A stretch of DNA of 64,000 nucleotides from Aminobacter anthyllidis (GTDB lineage: Bacteria > Pseudomonadota > Alphaproteobacteria > Rhizobiales > Rhizobiaceae): NCBI RefSeq assembly GCF_018555685.1, contig NZ_JAFLWW010000001.1, forward strand, positions 1-64,000, read 5' to 3'. Below are positions 9,001-19,144 of this stretch, in pieces; position 1 is the stretch's first letter, and each line of letters starts with the position of its first letter. The notes beneath the pieces are model-generated. The model searched no databases. It saw nothing but the letters and a program-made list of their open reading frames with translations, and was not told the origin of the DNA. Position numbers and translations under genes: made by a program.

Positions 9001-10692
9001 AATGGCGCGCTCGACCTGATCGGCAGCGGCAGGACCGAACTCACCGGCAACAGCGCCGCCTTTGCCGGCGCAACCACCGTCTCGGCCGGAACGCTGGCCG
9101 TCAATGGTACGCTTGGGGGCGCGCTGAGCGTCGCCGGCGGCGCGACGCTGCTGGGCTCCGGCACTGTCGGCACGACCGTGGTGAACGGCACGCTGTCGCC
9201 GGGCAATGCGATCGGCACGCTGACGGTCGACGGAGACCTGACCTTCATGGCAGGCGCCACCTATGCGGTCCAGATCGCCCCGGCAACGGCCGACCGCGTC
9301 AATGTCAGCGGAACCGCCACCCTCGGCGGTGCCAATGTCGCGGCGAGCTTCGCGCTCGGCGCCAATGTCGCCAAGCAATACACGATCGTTCATTCGGACA
9401 CCGGCGTCAGTGGGACGTTCGGTTCGATCGCCAACACCAACCTGCCGGCAACGTTCGCGTCGTCGCTCTCCTACGATGCCACCAACGCCTATCTCGATCT
9501 CGAACTTGATTTCTCGCAGCCGCCAGGCTCCGGCCTCACCAGCAACCAGCGGAGCGTCGCCAACGCGCTGGCCGATCATTTCGATCGCACCGGCAGCATT
9601 CCGATTGCCTTCGGCGGCCTGACCGCGGCCGGGCTGGCGCAGGCTTCGGGGGAAGTGGCGACCGGCACGCGGCAGGCGACGTTCGAAGCGATGAACCTGT
9701 TCGTCGGCCTGCTGACCGATCCCTTCATCGGCCAACGCGGCGTCGTCGCTCCGGGCGGCGGCGCGCCTTTGGCCTATGGCGAAGTGCGCCCGACCCCGGC
9801 GCAAACGGGTATCGACGCCGCGCTGGCGGCACCCAACAAAGCGGCGCCGCTTCAGCCTTCGCGCTTTGACCAACGCTGGTGGGCGGCAGGATTCGGCGGC
9901 GCGCGGACCACGGACGGCAACGTCGACACCGGTTCCAACACGGCGACGAGCAAGGCCTACGGCATGGCGGTTGGCGCCGATTATGGCCTCTCGCCCGACA
10001 CGCTGATCGGCTTTGCAGTGGCAGGGGGCGGCACCAGCTTCGACATTGCGGGCGGCCAGGGCTCGGGGAACTCGGATATGTTCCAGGCGGGCGCGTTCGT
10101 CCGTCATCAGATGGGGTCGGGCTACGTGACGGGTGCGCTCGCCTATGGCTGGCAAGACGTGACCACCGAGCGCCTCGGCAGCGATGCGCTGTCGCTGCGG
10201 GCGAACTTCGCTACGAGCACGGTATCCGGCCGCATCGAGGCGGGTTATCGCCACGCGATGCCGGCGCTGGGCGTGACGCCTTACGTGGCAGGCCAGGTCA
10301 CCGGCATCTTCATGCCTGGCTACGCCGAGCAAGGCACGAGCATATTCGGGCTCAGCTATGCGGCCAGGGATGTGACGGCGACGCGCACTGAATTGGGTGT
10401 GCGACTCGACCGTACGTTCACCCATGACGACATGGCGCTGACCCTGCGCGGGCGCGCGGCCTGGGCGCACGACTTCAACCCGGGCAATGCTGTCGCGGCG
10501 AGCTTCCAAGCGTTACCCGGCGCCGGCTTCGTCGTCAACGGCGCGGTGCAAAGCGACAATGCGGCGCTGGTCAGCGCCTCGGCCGAGTTTGCCTGGCGCA
10601 ATGGCCTCTCGCTCGCCGGGACGTTCGAGGGTGAATTCTCGGATGTGTCGACAAGTTATGCCGGAAAGGGCGTCCTTCGTTATCGCTGGTGA
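6022..10692 (+). CDS. Giant glycine-rich autotransporter (type Va secretion) with PATR repeats
   Basis: A 1556-residue self-secreting outer-membrane protein. The order is: a signal peptide with a hydrophobic core (about residues 27-45, cleaved near TTGAAQ); a very Gly-rich stretch (about 60-270) with many GGNGG and GGGGG runs; a beta-helical passenger with passenger-associated transport repeats such as LTKTGAGLLTLRGAN and GGTLVLTGTNSYTGG; a linker LTSNQRSVANALADHF; and a C-terminal autotransporter beta-barrel (about 1285-1556) beginning RWWAAGFGG and ending in the aromatic GVLRYRW. An in-frame TTG at 6007 was rejected because the ATG at 6022 has GGGGGA at the right distance. Likely roles are adhesion, autoaggregation or biofilm, but no protease or esterase triad is visible. 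Codon use matches the genome, and the Pro-rich frames opposite are shadows. Confidence 0.93.
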   Translation: MFASAGLAAHWLMPETSGRRRLGLLRTSTALPLALLLLAATATTGAAQVIVGADGQNGTGSAGGLGSSPGLNDGGLGSDGQGSAGPVGGGAGGVNARNGGNGGFGGGNGGGGLGGAGGGGGGGIESQGRGGGGGSRTNGGGGGGGGAATTVSSDTLFGAATITGGNGGIGAAGLAGGGGGGAGIVLSGTAVLTTAATIQGGNGGESAFGGSSGGGGGGGGIVITGTGTVINTGIVSGGNGGRSSYQDRYFNAGQGGIGIAAGGGATIINAGTIAGGFRVDSAGGRNDAIRFSGNDNRLELRAGSVIQGNVVGGGSDTLAIGGATDSSFDVSSVGAAAQYRGFGILDKAGTSTWTLTGTTTAVTAWTLSQGKLSITSDANLGATGGALTFNGGTLLNAGSAISSSRSIVLGAGGGTIETGAGASVTSSGGVSGAGALTKTGAGLLTLRGANTSLGGITLAGGSLVGDTTSLNGNIDVGNGTALQFDQANGGSYAGQLSGSGDLTKTGAGAVTLTGDSAAFSGPTQVMAGTLAVDGKLGGSVDVAMGATLSGTGTLTGDVTVGNGATLAAGASPGTLTVGALTLNAGSTSIFELNAPGIVGGAGNDLVKVTNDLSLGGTLDARVASAGYYRLYNYGGSLSGDFDNVDINGTGGFTPVTGELRMSVQNQVNLAVLGTGQTMRFWDGTDITGNGIVDGGAGTWSATNTNWTGEPGQADINDNWRGSVGVFAGAAGGAVTVVGTHDFDTLQFSTTGYELNGGALAIAPASGSQGTLNIDTGVEATIGSVIQDGTGTGLVKAGGGTLVLTGTNSYTGGTTITGGTLQLGNGGVTGTVVGNVSNNGVLVVNRSGTADVAGVMSGTGSVRQIGGGVTRLTADNSYVGGTFIDAGELRIGGGGTTGAIVGNVANNGALSFDRSDLVTFGGVVSGTGSLEQLGSGTLVLTGANSYAGGTVVSSGTLRIGAGGTTGSIAGDVVNLGRLAFDRSDNITFSGVISGNGALDLIGSGRTELTGNSAAFAGATTVSAGTLAVNGTLGGALSVAGGATLLGSGTVGTTVVNGTLSPGNAIGTLTVDGDLTFMAGATYAVQIAPATADRVNVSGTATLGGANVAASFALGANVAKQYTIVHSDTGVSGTFGSIANTNLPATFASSLSYDATNAYLDLELDFSQPPGSGLTSNQRSVANALADHFDRTGSIPIAFGGLTAAGLAQASGEVATGTRQATFEAMNLFVGLLTDPFIGQRGVVAPGGGAPLAYGEVRPTPAQTGIDAALAAPNKAAPLQPSRFDQRWWAAGFGGARTTDGNVDTGSNTATSKAYGMAVGADYGLSPDTLIGFAVAGGGTSFDIAGGQGSGNSDMFQAGAFVRHQMGSGYVTGALAYGWQDVTTERLGSDALSLRANFATSTVSGRIEAGYRHAMPALGVTPYVAGQVTGIFMPGYAEQGTSIFGLSYAARDVTATRTELGVRLDRTFTHDDMALTLRGRAAWAHDFNPGNAVAASFQALPGAGFVVNGAVQSDNAALVSASAEFAWRNGLSLAGTFEGEFSDVSTSYAGKGVLRYRW
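6240..6840 (+). repeat. Glycine-codon low-complexity region in the autotransporter
   Basis: About 600 bp dominated by GGC codons and the recurring word GGCGGCAATGGCGG (GGNGG). The runs of near-identical GGC/GGT triplets make it prone to slippage and to length change between strains. It encodes the Gly-rich start of the secreted passenger. Confidence 0.8.
8386..8997 (+). repeat. Three tandem 204-bp passenger repeats (68 residues each)
   Basis: Units lie at about 8386-8589, 8590-8793 and 8794-8997, with a diverged fourth copy starting at 8998. Each encodes the pattern GTGS-x-x-x-IGSGTL-x-LTG-x-NSY-x-GGT, then a TLRIG strand, GNVANNG and FDRSD-x-x-TF-GV-S. Units 2 and 3 are the most alike. They form rungs of the predicted beta-helix, and unit number may vary between strains. 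Confidence 0.8.
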
Positions 10693-11000
10693 AGGCCGTT
10701 GCGCGGGAATTTGCGCATACCCGATAGATCGTGCCTGCCAATCTGCCTCGTTCTGCGCTGTGTGCCGTTACCGGTGTCGGTGCTGCTGGGCTGAAATATC
10801 AGCATACGGTACGGTTTGCGCCAAACTTGATGTCCGCAACCCGCAAGAGAACACCGGAAGTTGCCGTTCTGCTCTCGGCCCCCCGTTGCGGACATTCTCA
10901 GCGAACGGCTACTAACCATATCGGCGGTCGCCCGTTTGGGGACGAGCTATTCTAGGAAGTATCGCGGTTTCCACCTGGCGGGGCCGACGCATGCTCATTC
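10693..11000. other. Gene-free spacer after the autotransporter
   Basis: About 300 bp with no convincing gene. A minus-strand frame at 10680-10919 contains text such as RSLRMSATGG, which resembles the spurious frames often seen in dispersed rhizobial intergenic sequence. I see no terminator with a U-tract behind the autotransporter stop codon. Confidence 0.4.
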
Positions 11001-11543
11001 TTAACGTTCTTCTCCTTCCCTCGCAGCAAATTCCCAAATGCAGCCGCTGAGGATCGGCCCTGCCTTGTCCAGCACCAGCGGACTTCGCGAAAACCGGATA
11101 GGAGTGCGCAGCCCAAGCAGGCCTTCCGGTTCGATCTTCAGACCGCGGGCTAGGACCTGTGGGGCCGCAATGGCCTCTTTGACGGTATTGATCGGCCCGC
11201 CCGGTACGCCGGCGCTTTCCAAGGCGGCAATGAGGTTCTGCTTGGTGCGCAGGCGCGTCTTTTCCGACAAGACACTCGGCCAGCGCCTTGCGATTGCCGA
11301 CACGGGCTGGGTTGGCGGGATCGACCAGACCCAACACGGTGCAGGCCGCGCCACCACGGATGCCTTCTTACGGTCCGAGAGCCTAAGGCTCAGTGAAAGC
11401 CGGCCGTTTCCGGTCGACTCCGCGAAACCGACGGGAACGCGGGCGCGCCAGTAGAAGACTCGTCCCCTTAGGACCAGGTTTTCAATCTGATGCCTGCGCA
11501 GTCCCATCCGCCCGTGCTCCACTCCTCCAAGCCGGGTGGACAC
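11001..11543 (-). pseudogene. Chimeric remnant: integrase N-terminus (DUF6538 type) joined to a frameshifted CaiB/BaiF CoA-transferase tail
   Basis: Read on the minus strand, nt 11507-11346 encode MGLRRHQIENLVLRGRVFYW and LSLSLRLSDRKKASVVAR. This is the DUF6538-like N-terminus typical of alphaproteobacterial tyrosine recombinases. The frame then runs straight into the C-terminus of a class III CoA-transferase: LVDPANPARVGNRKAL in one frame (about 11337-11275), then, after a frameshift near 11270, ALESAGVPGGPINTV and GLRTPIRFSRSPL (to about 11045). Neither half has its catalytic part. The integrase start faces the 3' end of tRNA-Gln, 113-149 bp away. Integrase beside a tRNA 3' end is the usual layout of integrated islands, so this looks like the scar of one. 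Confidence 0.75.
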
Positions 11544-11655
11544 CAGCTCTGGACATCAGTTGTGGGCACCACTTGCGGAAGGCCGATTCGACATGAACGA
11601 TGACCCTACGAAAGGTCATCAATCCCGCGGATTTCAAAGCTTTTGGAAGGCGTGT

Positions 11656-11729
11656 TGGCTGGGGAACCTGGATTCGAACCAGGACTAACGGAGTCAGAGT
11701 CCGTGGGTCTACCGTTAACCTATTCCCCA
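11656..11729 (-). tRNA. tRNA-Gln (anticodon CUG)
   Basis: On the minus strand the gene starts TGGGGAATAGG and ends TTCCCCAGCCA, giving a complete 7-bp acceptor stem with encoded CCA. The anticodon loop is CTCTGAC between CGGA and TCCG, with anticodon CTG. The T-arm GTTCGAATCC is intact. The U1-A72 pair is typical of tRNA-Gln. Its 3' end faces the integrase remnant. Confidence 0.96.
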
Positions 11730-11842
11730 GCAGGGCCGATTTTTGGTTCGGCCGCGGCGCTGTCTCGACAACGCCGCCGGTGCGCGCCTTTTAGCCGCCG
11801 CCGGGAAATAGTCAACCCCATCGGCAGCGGCAATTTCGGTTT

Positions 11843-12787
11843 TCAGGCTTCGTCCTGCTTGCCGCTGCGTCCGAACTGCGAATGCTCGAACGCAAGCACC
11901 GCGACAATGCCGAGGATGAGCGGAATGATGAGATAAAACAGGCGGAAAACCAGCAGTGCCGCGAGAACCGTGGCCGGGTCCATTTCCGGCAGGCCGGTGA
12001 GGAAGACCACCTCGAGCACGCCCAGGCCGCCCGGTGCGTGCGACGCCTGTGCCACCGCAAAAGAGAACAGGAAGATGCCGAGCACGATCAGGTAGCCCGG
12101 GTTGTTTTCTGCGGGCAGGGCAAAATAGATGATCGCGGCCGCAGCCAGGATTTCCAGCGGTCCAATGATCAGCTGGCGTGCGACGATCGGCAGCGCCGGG
12201 TAATGCAGGCGGAAGCTGCGGATGGCGAGCGGCTTGAGATGCAGCCAGCTGCCAAAGATATAGGCGGCAACGCTGAGCAGCATGGCGATGCCGAGCGCGA
12301 TCCACCAGCCCTCGTGGCTGCCTTCGGTGTAGCGGTCGAGCAGGCCCGGTTCGAGCAAAATCACGACCGCCCCGACGAACACGCTCGACAGCACGAAGGT
12401 GAACCAGCAGATACCGACCAGAACCCCGACATCCTGGCCGCTCAGCCCCTTGGTGGCATAGGCGCGGTAACGGATGACGGCGCCCGAAAACACCGAGCCG
12501 CCGATGTTGTGCGACAGCGCATAGGTGGTGAAGGAGCAGACGGTGACGAAGAACCACGACACCCGTTTGCCGAGATGCAGAAGCGCGATGTGGTCATAGC
12601 CGGCAAGCGCGGCGTAGGCGACGATCGAACTGAGGGCCGACAGCAGCCATCCATGCACGGGAATGGCGGTCAGGCCGGCCCAGACATCGTCGAGGGAGAT
12701 TTCACGCCACTCGTGGTAGAGCAGCCAGGCAGAAACGGCGACGGCGCCGAGCCCGATGACGGGCCAGATGTAGTCCTTGATTCTCAT
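11843..12787 (-). CDS. YbhN/UPF0104-type membrane protein (LPG synthase transmembrane-like domain)
   Basis: A 314-residue inner-membrane protein with about eight hydrophobic segments, the first at residues 8-25. It has the conserved core of the lysylphosphatidylglycerol-synthase transmembrane family (YALSHNIGGSVFSGAVIRYRAY near residues 90-110, quoted here in part as SHNIGGSVFSGAVIRYRAY) and APGGLGVLEVVFL near residue 270. It lacks the C-terminal aminoacyl-transferase domain of MprF, so it is the stand-alone UPF0104 form. Family members have been linked to lipid flipping or envelope lipid handling, but function is unproven here. It lies between tRNA-Gln and the divergent Ppx/GppA gene. Confidence 0.88.
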   Translation of the reverse strand: MRIKDYIWPVIGLGAVAVSAWLLYHEWREISLDDVWAGLTAIPVHGWLLSALSSIVAYAALAGYDHIALLHLGKRVSWFFVTVCSFTTYALSHNIGGSVFSGAVIRYRAYATKGLSGQDVGVLVGICWFTFVLSSVFVGAVVILLEPGLLDRYTEGSHEGWWIALGIAMLLSVAAYIFGSWLHLKPLAIRSFRLHYPALPIVARQLIIGPLEILAAAAIIYFALPAENNPGYLIVLGIFLFSFAVAQASHAPGGLGVLEVVFLTGLPEMDPATVLAALLVFRLFYLIIPLILGIVAVLAFEHSQFGRSGKQDEA

Positions 12788-13080
12788 GCGGCAGCGCTTG
12801 CCCGCTCCTTTCGGTCTGGCGTCTCAGTACCTCTTTTTGTGGCTATGCGTCCGCTCGCATGACCGGCTGGATTGTCAGCTTTGCCTCATCGAAGCCGGCT
12901 ATTCAACCCGAGCCGCGGTTTTCGCCAGGGAAACGGCCGGGGGCGACGAGCACGGGCCAAAATTCGCGACATGCGGGCCTTGGTGATCCGGCCTCGCGCT
13001 GATAGTCTGGTGCCAACACAAGATGAGATGCGCGTGCAGCGTCCGAAAAGGTTCGCGCGGCGCCAGAAGGAAGTTGCAAG

Positions 13081-14436
13081 GTGAAGGACCGCGAGCCCGG
13101 CGCTGACGCGTCGGATGCGGGTGTCTCCGGGGATGGGCCGTCGCGTCAAGGCGCTGGCCGATCCCAAAAGGGCCGTCAGGCCGCCGCACGACCGGTCAAC
13201 GGTCACGGCCAAGGGGACGCTGCGCAACACAAGGCAAAGACCAGGAAAAGGCGCAAGCGCCGTCGCGGCCGCAAGGTTTTTGCACGTGACGGCGTGTTGC
13301 CAGTGGTTGGTGGCGGACAGGCTGAAACGGCCAGCCCGCCCTCGCTCAAGCCCAATACACCTCCGGCAAGACCAAGCCCTGCGGCAACGCCGGAGCAGGC
13401 CGAGCAGGCGCGTCGCGTGCCGACCTCGGAGCTGCCGGTTTTTGCAGCGCTCGACCTCGGCACCAACAATTGCCGGTTGCTTGTTGCCGTGCCCGGCCGG
13501 CCCGGGCAGTTCCGTGTCATCGACGCTTTCTCGCGCATCGTGCGGCTGGGCGAGGGGCTGTCGGCCTCGGGCCGTCTTGGCCAGCCGGCCATGGACCGCG
13601 CGGTCGAGGCACTCAAGGTCTGCAGCGACAAGCTGCGCAACCGCAAGATCAAGAAGGCGCGCCTGATCGCCACCGAAGCCTGTCGCACGGCGGCAAACGG
13701 CGCGGAGTTCATCGACCGCGTCGAACGCGAGGCGGGGTTGAAGCTCGAGATCATCGACCGACAGACCGAGGCGCGGCTTGCCGTGTCCGGCTGTGGCTCG
13801 CTGGTCGAGCGCGATACCGACGGCGTGGTGCTGTTCGATATTGGCGGCGGCTCATCCGAGATCGCTTTGATCGATGTCTCGCGCCACCGCTCGCCGCGGC
13901 TGGCGAATCACATCGTGTCGTGGACATCGCTTCCGGTCGGGGTGGTTTCGCTTGCCGAACGTTTCGGTGGCCGCACGGTGACACGAGAGATCTTTGCCGC
14001 GATGGTCGAGGATGTGGCTGCCCGCCTGCGCTCGTTTGACGGGCGCGACCGCCTCAGCCATATCGTGTCGAGCCCGAAGTTCCATTTGCTGGGAACCTCG
14101 GGCACAGTGACCACGCTGGCCGGTGTGCATCTCGAACTCGACCGCTACGACCGCCGCCGCGTCGATGGTTTGTGGATGGATGGCACCAGCGTCGACCGAA
14201 TGGTCGAAAAGGTGCTCGGCTGGGATTTCAACCAGCGCGTGGCAAACCCTTGCATCGGCGCCGACCGGGCCGACCTCGTTCTGGCGGGTTGCGCCATCCT
14301 TGAGGCCATTCGCGCGGTCTGGCCGTCGGAAAGGCTGCGTGTCGCCGATCGCGGCTTGCGCGAGGGTATTTTGAGCGAATTGATGGCCGACGACGGCGTA
14401 TGGCGCCGCAACTGGCGGAACGGACAGCGCATATGA
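13081..14436 (+). CDS. Ppx/GppA-family phosphatase (exopolyphosphatase/pppGpp phosphohydrolase)
   Basis: A 451-residue member of the actin-fold Ppx/GppA family, which removes phosphate from polyphosphate or from pppGpp. The first phosphate loop is [13 protein letters not shown] (about residue 122), and the second is [17 protein letters not shown] (about residue 249). [16 protein letters not shown] follows near residue 339. A basic, low-complexity N-terminal extension of about 110 residues ([13 protein letters not shown]) precedes the catalytic domain. The GTG start at 13081 has AGAAGGAAG about 8 bp upstream. Its stop codon overlaps the rlmE start as ATGA, so the two are translationally coupled. 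Confidence 0.92.
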   Translation: MKDREPGADASDAGVSGDGPSRQGAGRSQKGRQAAARPVNGHGQGDAAQHKAKTRKRRKRRRGRKVFARDGVLPVVGGGQAETASPPSLKPNTPPARPSPAATPEQAEQARRVPTSELPVFAALDLGTNNCRLLVAVPGRPGQFRVIDAFSRIVRLGEGLSASGRLGQPAMDRAVEALKVCSDKLRNRKIKKARLIATEACRTAANGAEFIDRVEREAGLKLEIIDRQTEARLAVSGCGSLVERDTDGVVLFDIGGGSSEIALIDVSRHRSPRLANHIVSWTSLPVGVVSLAERFGGRTVTREIFAAMVEDVAARLRSFDGRDRLSHIVSSPKFHLLGTSGTVTTLAGVHLELDRYDRRRVDGLWMDGTSVDRMVEKVLGWDFNQRVANPCIGADRADLVLAGCAILEAIRAVWPSERLRVADRGLREGILSELMADDGVWRRNWRNGQRI

Positions 14437-15155
14437 CCAAGAAACCAACAAAGCCTGGAGTTGCGGCGGGCGCCACGCGCGTGCTGCGCACCAAGATCAA
14501 GAAGAAACACGGGCTCAAGGAATCGTCGCGCCGCTGGCTCGAGCGCCACATGAACGACCCTTACGTCCAGCGTTCCAAGGCCGATGGCTACCGCTCGCGT
14601 GCGGCCTACAAGCTGATCGAGATCGACGACAAGCACCATCTGCTCAAGCCTGGCATGAAGATCATCGATCTGGGTGCGGCGCCCGGCGGCTGGTGCCAGG
14701 TAGCGGCAGCCCGCACCAACTCGACGGCCGAGAACCCGCATGTCGTTGGCATCGACTATCTCGAAATGGACGCTGTTCCAGGCGCCCCTGTCTTGTTGAT
14801 GGATTTCCTCGACGACGACGCCCCGGCACGCCTGACCGAGGCGCTTGGTGGCGCGCCTGACCTGGTGCTCTCCGACATGGCGGCGCCGACGACCGGGCAT
14901 CGCCGCACCGACCATATCCGCACCATGCATCTGTGCGAGGTTGCCGCCGATTTCGCCATTTCAGTGCTGAAGCCGGGCGGTCACTTCCTCGCCAAGACGT
15001 TCCAGGGCGGGACCGAAGCCGATCTTTTGAACCTGCTCAAGAAGAATTTCCGCACCGTCCATCACGTCAAGCCACCGGCGTCGCGTGACGAATCGGCCGA
15101 GCTCTATCTGCTCGCCAAGGACTTCAAGGGTAAGAGCGAGCCCGAAGCTTCATAG
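14433..15155 (+). CDS. rlmE: 23S rRNA 2'-O-ribose methyltransferase RlmE (FtsJ/RrmJ)
   Basis: A 240-residue SAM-dependent enzyme that methylates the ribose of U2552 (E. coli numbering) in the A-loop of 23S rRNA at a late stage of 50S assembly. The SAM-binding motif is [17 protein letters not shown]. The K-D-K-E catalytic set is visible around [35 protein letters not shown] and [13 protein letters not shown]. The ATG at 14433 overlaps the preceding stop by 4 bp; an in-frame upstream start at 14400 lies inside the Ppx gene and adds nothing conserved. The basic N-terminal 35 residues are usual for alphaproteobacterial RlmE. Its 3' end overlaps that of the convergent MFS gene by 6 bp. Confidence 0.96.
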   Translation: MTKKPTKPGVAAGATRVLRTKIKKKHGLKESSRRWLERHMNDPYVQRSKADGYRSRAAYKLIEIDDKHHLLKPGMKIIDLGAAPGGWCQVAAARTNSTAENPHVVGIDYLEMDAVPGAPVLLMDFLDDDAPARLTEALGGAPDLVLSDMAAPTTGHRRTDHIRTMHLCEVAADFAISVLKPGGHFLAKTFQGGTEADLLNLLKKNFRTVHHVKPPASRDESAELYLLAKDFKGKSEPEAS

Positions 15156-16574
15156 CTGCTGCGGCTCGTCTGCCGTATTCTGCGACAGGCGATGACCGGA
15201 GATGGCCTTGCCGGCATCGGGTGCCATGCGCGCATACATGAAGGCCGGCAACAGCGCGATCATGCCAACTGTCAGGAAGGCGAAGGTAAAGCCGGCGCCG
15301 CCGATCGCCTGGCCGGTGCCCAGCGACCAGATTTCGAGCGCACCGCCGCCGACTGCAACACCCAGCGCCACGGAGGTCTGCTGCGCCACCGCCGAAATCG
15401 CGGTGGCCTGGCCGCTTTGTGCCGCCTCGATGTCGGCGAACACCAGCGCATTCGACGACGTGAAGAACAGCGAGCGCAGGAAGCCTGCCAGGAACAGCAC
15501 CGCCAGGATCACCAGGTAAGGCGTTTGCGGCGTGAACAGCGCGTTGGCGGCCATCAGGCCGGCCGACACCACTGACGCGATCACCAGCACGGTACGAAAG
15601 CCCACCGTTCGCAAGATCCTCGGCGCGACGAACTTCATCGACAGCGCGCCCGCGGCGGTGGCGAAGGTGATCATGCCCGACTGGAACGGCGACAGGCCGA
15701 AGCCGAGCTGGAACAGCAGTGGCAAGAGGAAGGGAGATGCACCGACGCCGACGCGAAACAGCGACCCGCCGAAAATGGCGGTACGAAAAACAGGATTGGA
15801 AAACAGCTTGAGTTCAAGCAACGGGTAGGGCGCGGTGCGGGCGTGGCGGACATAGAGCAGCCCGGCTGCAAGGCCGATCACGATGGTGACGGCGCCGATG
15901 ATCGGCGGTAGCGCCGGCAGGCTGACCACCGACAGACCGAAGACGACGCCTGATGCTGCAATCGCCGAAAGGAAGAAGCCGGGCACGTCGATCGGCCGTG
16001 TCGCTTCGGGTGGTATCTCGGGCAGGAAGCGACCGGAAAGCCAGATGCCGATCGCGCCGATCGGAATGTTGATCAGGAAGATCCAGTGCCAGGCAAAGAA
16101 GGTGGTGATGAAGCCGCCGACCGGTGGGCCGATCAATGGGCCGACAAGCGCTGGAATGGTCAGCGTCGCCATGGCCGCGACCAGCCCGCTCTTTTCCGTG
16201 GTGCGCACCAGCACCAGGCGCGCCACCGGCGTCATCATCGATCCGCCCATGCCTTGCAGGAATCGCGCCAGCACGAACTCGCCGAGCGAGCCTGATATGG
16301 CGCAGGCGATAGAGCCGAGCATGAACACGCCGATCGCCACGCGGAAGACGAGCTTGGCGCCGAAACGGTCGGCCATCCAGGCGCTGATCGGGATGAAGAT
16401 GGCGAGCGAAACGAGGTAGGCAGTCAGCGCCAGCTTGAGCGCGATGGGGCTCGTGCCGATGTCGGTGGCGATCGCCGGCAACGAGGTGGCGATGACCGTT
16501 GAGTCCATGTTTTCCATGAACAGGGCGACGGCAAGGATCAGCGGGGTGGTTCTGTTCACGAAAGCGTCCGGCAT
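15150..16574 (-). CDS. MFS multidrug-type transporter, DHA2 (EmrB/QacA) family
   Basis: A 474-residue inner-membrane drug:proton antiporter-like protein. The N-terminal helix carries [19 protein letters not shown], the motif-D1 hallmark of DHA2 exporters. Motif A is [16 protein letters not shown], and motif C-like [20 protein letters not shown] lies in helix 5. The pattern is consistent with about 14 helices. The upstream start at 16661 would add 29 residues with no hydrophobic or conserved character, so [14 protein letters not shown] at 16574 is chosen. It overlaps rlmE tail to tail. Substrate is unknown, and no adjacent membrane-fusion protein or regulator is present. Confidence 0.88.
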   Translation of the reverse strand: MPDAFVNRTTPLILAVALFMENMDSTVIATSLPAIATDIGTSPIALKLALTAYLVSLAIFIPISAWMADRFGAKLVFRVAIGVFMLGSIACAISGSLGEFVLARFLQGMGGSMMTPVARLVLVRTTEKSGLVAAMATLTIPALVGPLIGPPVGGFITTFFAWHWIFLINIPIGAIGIWLSGRFLPEIPPEATRPIDVPGFFLSAIAASGVVFGLSVVSLPALPPIIGAVTIVIGLAAGLLYVRHARTAPYPLLELKLFSNPVFRTAIFGGSLFRVGVGASPFLLPLLFQLGFGLSPFQSGMITFATAAGALSMKFVAPRILRTVGFRTVLVIASVVSAGLMAANALFTPQTPYLVILAVLFLAGFLRSLFFTSSNALVFADIEAAQSGQATAISAVAQQTSVALGVAVGGGALEIWSLGTGQAIGGAGFTFAFLTVGMIALLPAFMYARMAPDAGKAISGHRLSQNTADEPQQL

Positions 16575-16667
16575 GAAGTCGCGGCCGCTGCAACTCAGCC
16601 GTTTTCGAGCGTTAGCATGAATGCACCGGTCTGTCCTTTGCCAGGACCTGACGCTTCTCAAGGCCAG

Positions 16668-16855
16668 TCAGTTCGAACCGCCGACCTCGCGGGCATAACG
16701 CAAGGTCTCGTCGACGCGTTCCGGTGTCGCTGGATGTGTCGGCAAAAAAAGTCGGTTCCGCCACTGTCTCCGAGCTTGTCGCGCAGGAGTTCGAAGAAGC
16801 GCGCGATGGCTGCCGGGTCACGCCCCGCCCTGTGAATCAGCTCGACGCTGAACGT
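16668..16855 (-). pseudogene. Frameshifted C-terminal remnant of an M48-type metallopeptidase
   Basis: The minus strand reads FSVELIHRAGRDPAAIARFF and ELLRDKLGDSGGTDFF from 16852 down to the T7 run (A7 on plus, 16744-16750). After the run the frame is wrong, but one frame over it continues PTHPATPERVDETLRYAREV and stops at 16668-16670. Adding one base to the run would restore TDFFLPTHPATPER, the typical end of M48 proteins with their THP-x-x-x-ER motif. The HEXXH catalytic part is absent upstream. This is a dead remnant of about 60 codons. Alternatively the single-base loss could be a sequencing error, but the missing front half would still make it a fragment. Confidence 0.72.
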
Positions 16856-17070
16856 TGACGATCCAGATACCGAAACATTCGCGGGTCGTGCCGGCAAAGG
16901 TGAAAGGCTCGCGTCGCACCCCTGCAATTTGCGGCTGCATCTCATCTTTTCTGCACCTTGCCGAGAATATGAGACGGCGCAAGTCCCGCAGTCCACGGCT
17001 GCGTCGATTGGCCTTGATGGCACACTTTTCATCGCTTCGAAGACGTGGTACCAGCCAGCGCCAATCCTGA

Positions 17071-18642
<1,572 letters not shown>

Positions 18643-19144
18643 GCCAGACGATTGTGCGGCTGCGGCGTCACGCCGTCGCGCTGAGCTTCGCCACCGCGGC
18701 GGTATTCGCGGTGATGACGCAGCGGAGTTCTTCTATTTCCGCAGTCTGAGCGGCGGCTTGCCGTCGCTCGATCTGCGTTTCCAGGGGGTCTCCTAGAGCG
18801 AGGGTTTTGCCTGGGTTGCCGCGCTCGGGCGCCTCGGCGCCGAGATCATTCTCGTTTGGCACTATCTGACGTTCGACTTGATCTTTCCGGCGTTGCTGTC
18901 GCTGACGCTGGCCAGCCCGATTCTGAAAACCGGCGACCGGTTGCCGCGCTTCACAGCCATGTCGGAGACCATGCGCCAGCTTGTCGTTGAGAAGTTGGCG
19001 GTTGCAGGCAGCATCATGTTTGGCCGATCATGGGACAATGCTTCACGCCCAGTCTCGCCCTCGCCAGTAAACTCTCCATTAATCAGAATGAAGTGTTGTG
19101 GCGGATAATCTTGTGATTTTATCGATTTGCTTGAGGTAATGCTT
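18643..19144. other. About 500-bp spacer between guaB and the MAPEG gene
   Basis: No convincing conserved gene is seen. A minus-strand frame at 18668-18862 (64 codons, Glu/Ala-rich, containing AEIEELRCVITANTAAVAKL) has codon use close to the genome and could be a small gene or a fragment. A second minus frame at 18862-19161 has no features of a real protein. The part next to the MAPEG start is AT-richer and probably holds its promoter. Confidence 0.4.
18668..18862 (-). CDS. Small hypothetical protein (doubtful)
   Basis: A 64-codon frame starting MPNENDLGAEAPERG and ending KLSATA. The C-terminal half is predicted to be helical (TQIERRQAAAQTAEIEELR). No family is recognised and no strong ribosome binding site is visible. 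It may be the end of a decayed gene or chance. It is listed because its third-position GC matches coding DNA. Confidence 0.2.
   Translation of the reverse strand: MPNENDLGAEAPERGNPGKTLALGDPLETQIERRQAAAQTAEIEELRCVITANTAAVAKLSATA

Noticed and set aside
10680-10919. 79-codon minus frame containing RSLRMSATGG
   Set aside because: Overlaps the autotransporter end, has no conserved core and resembles spurious intergenic frames of rhizobia.
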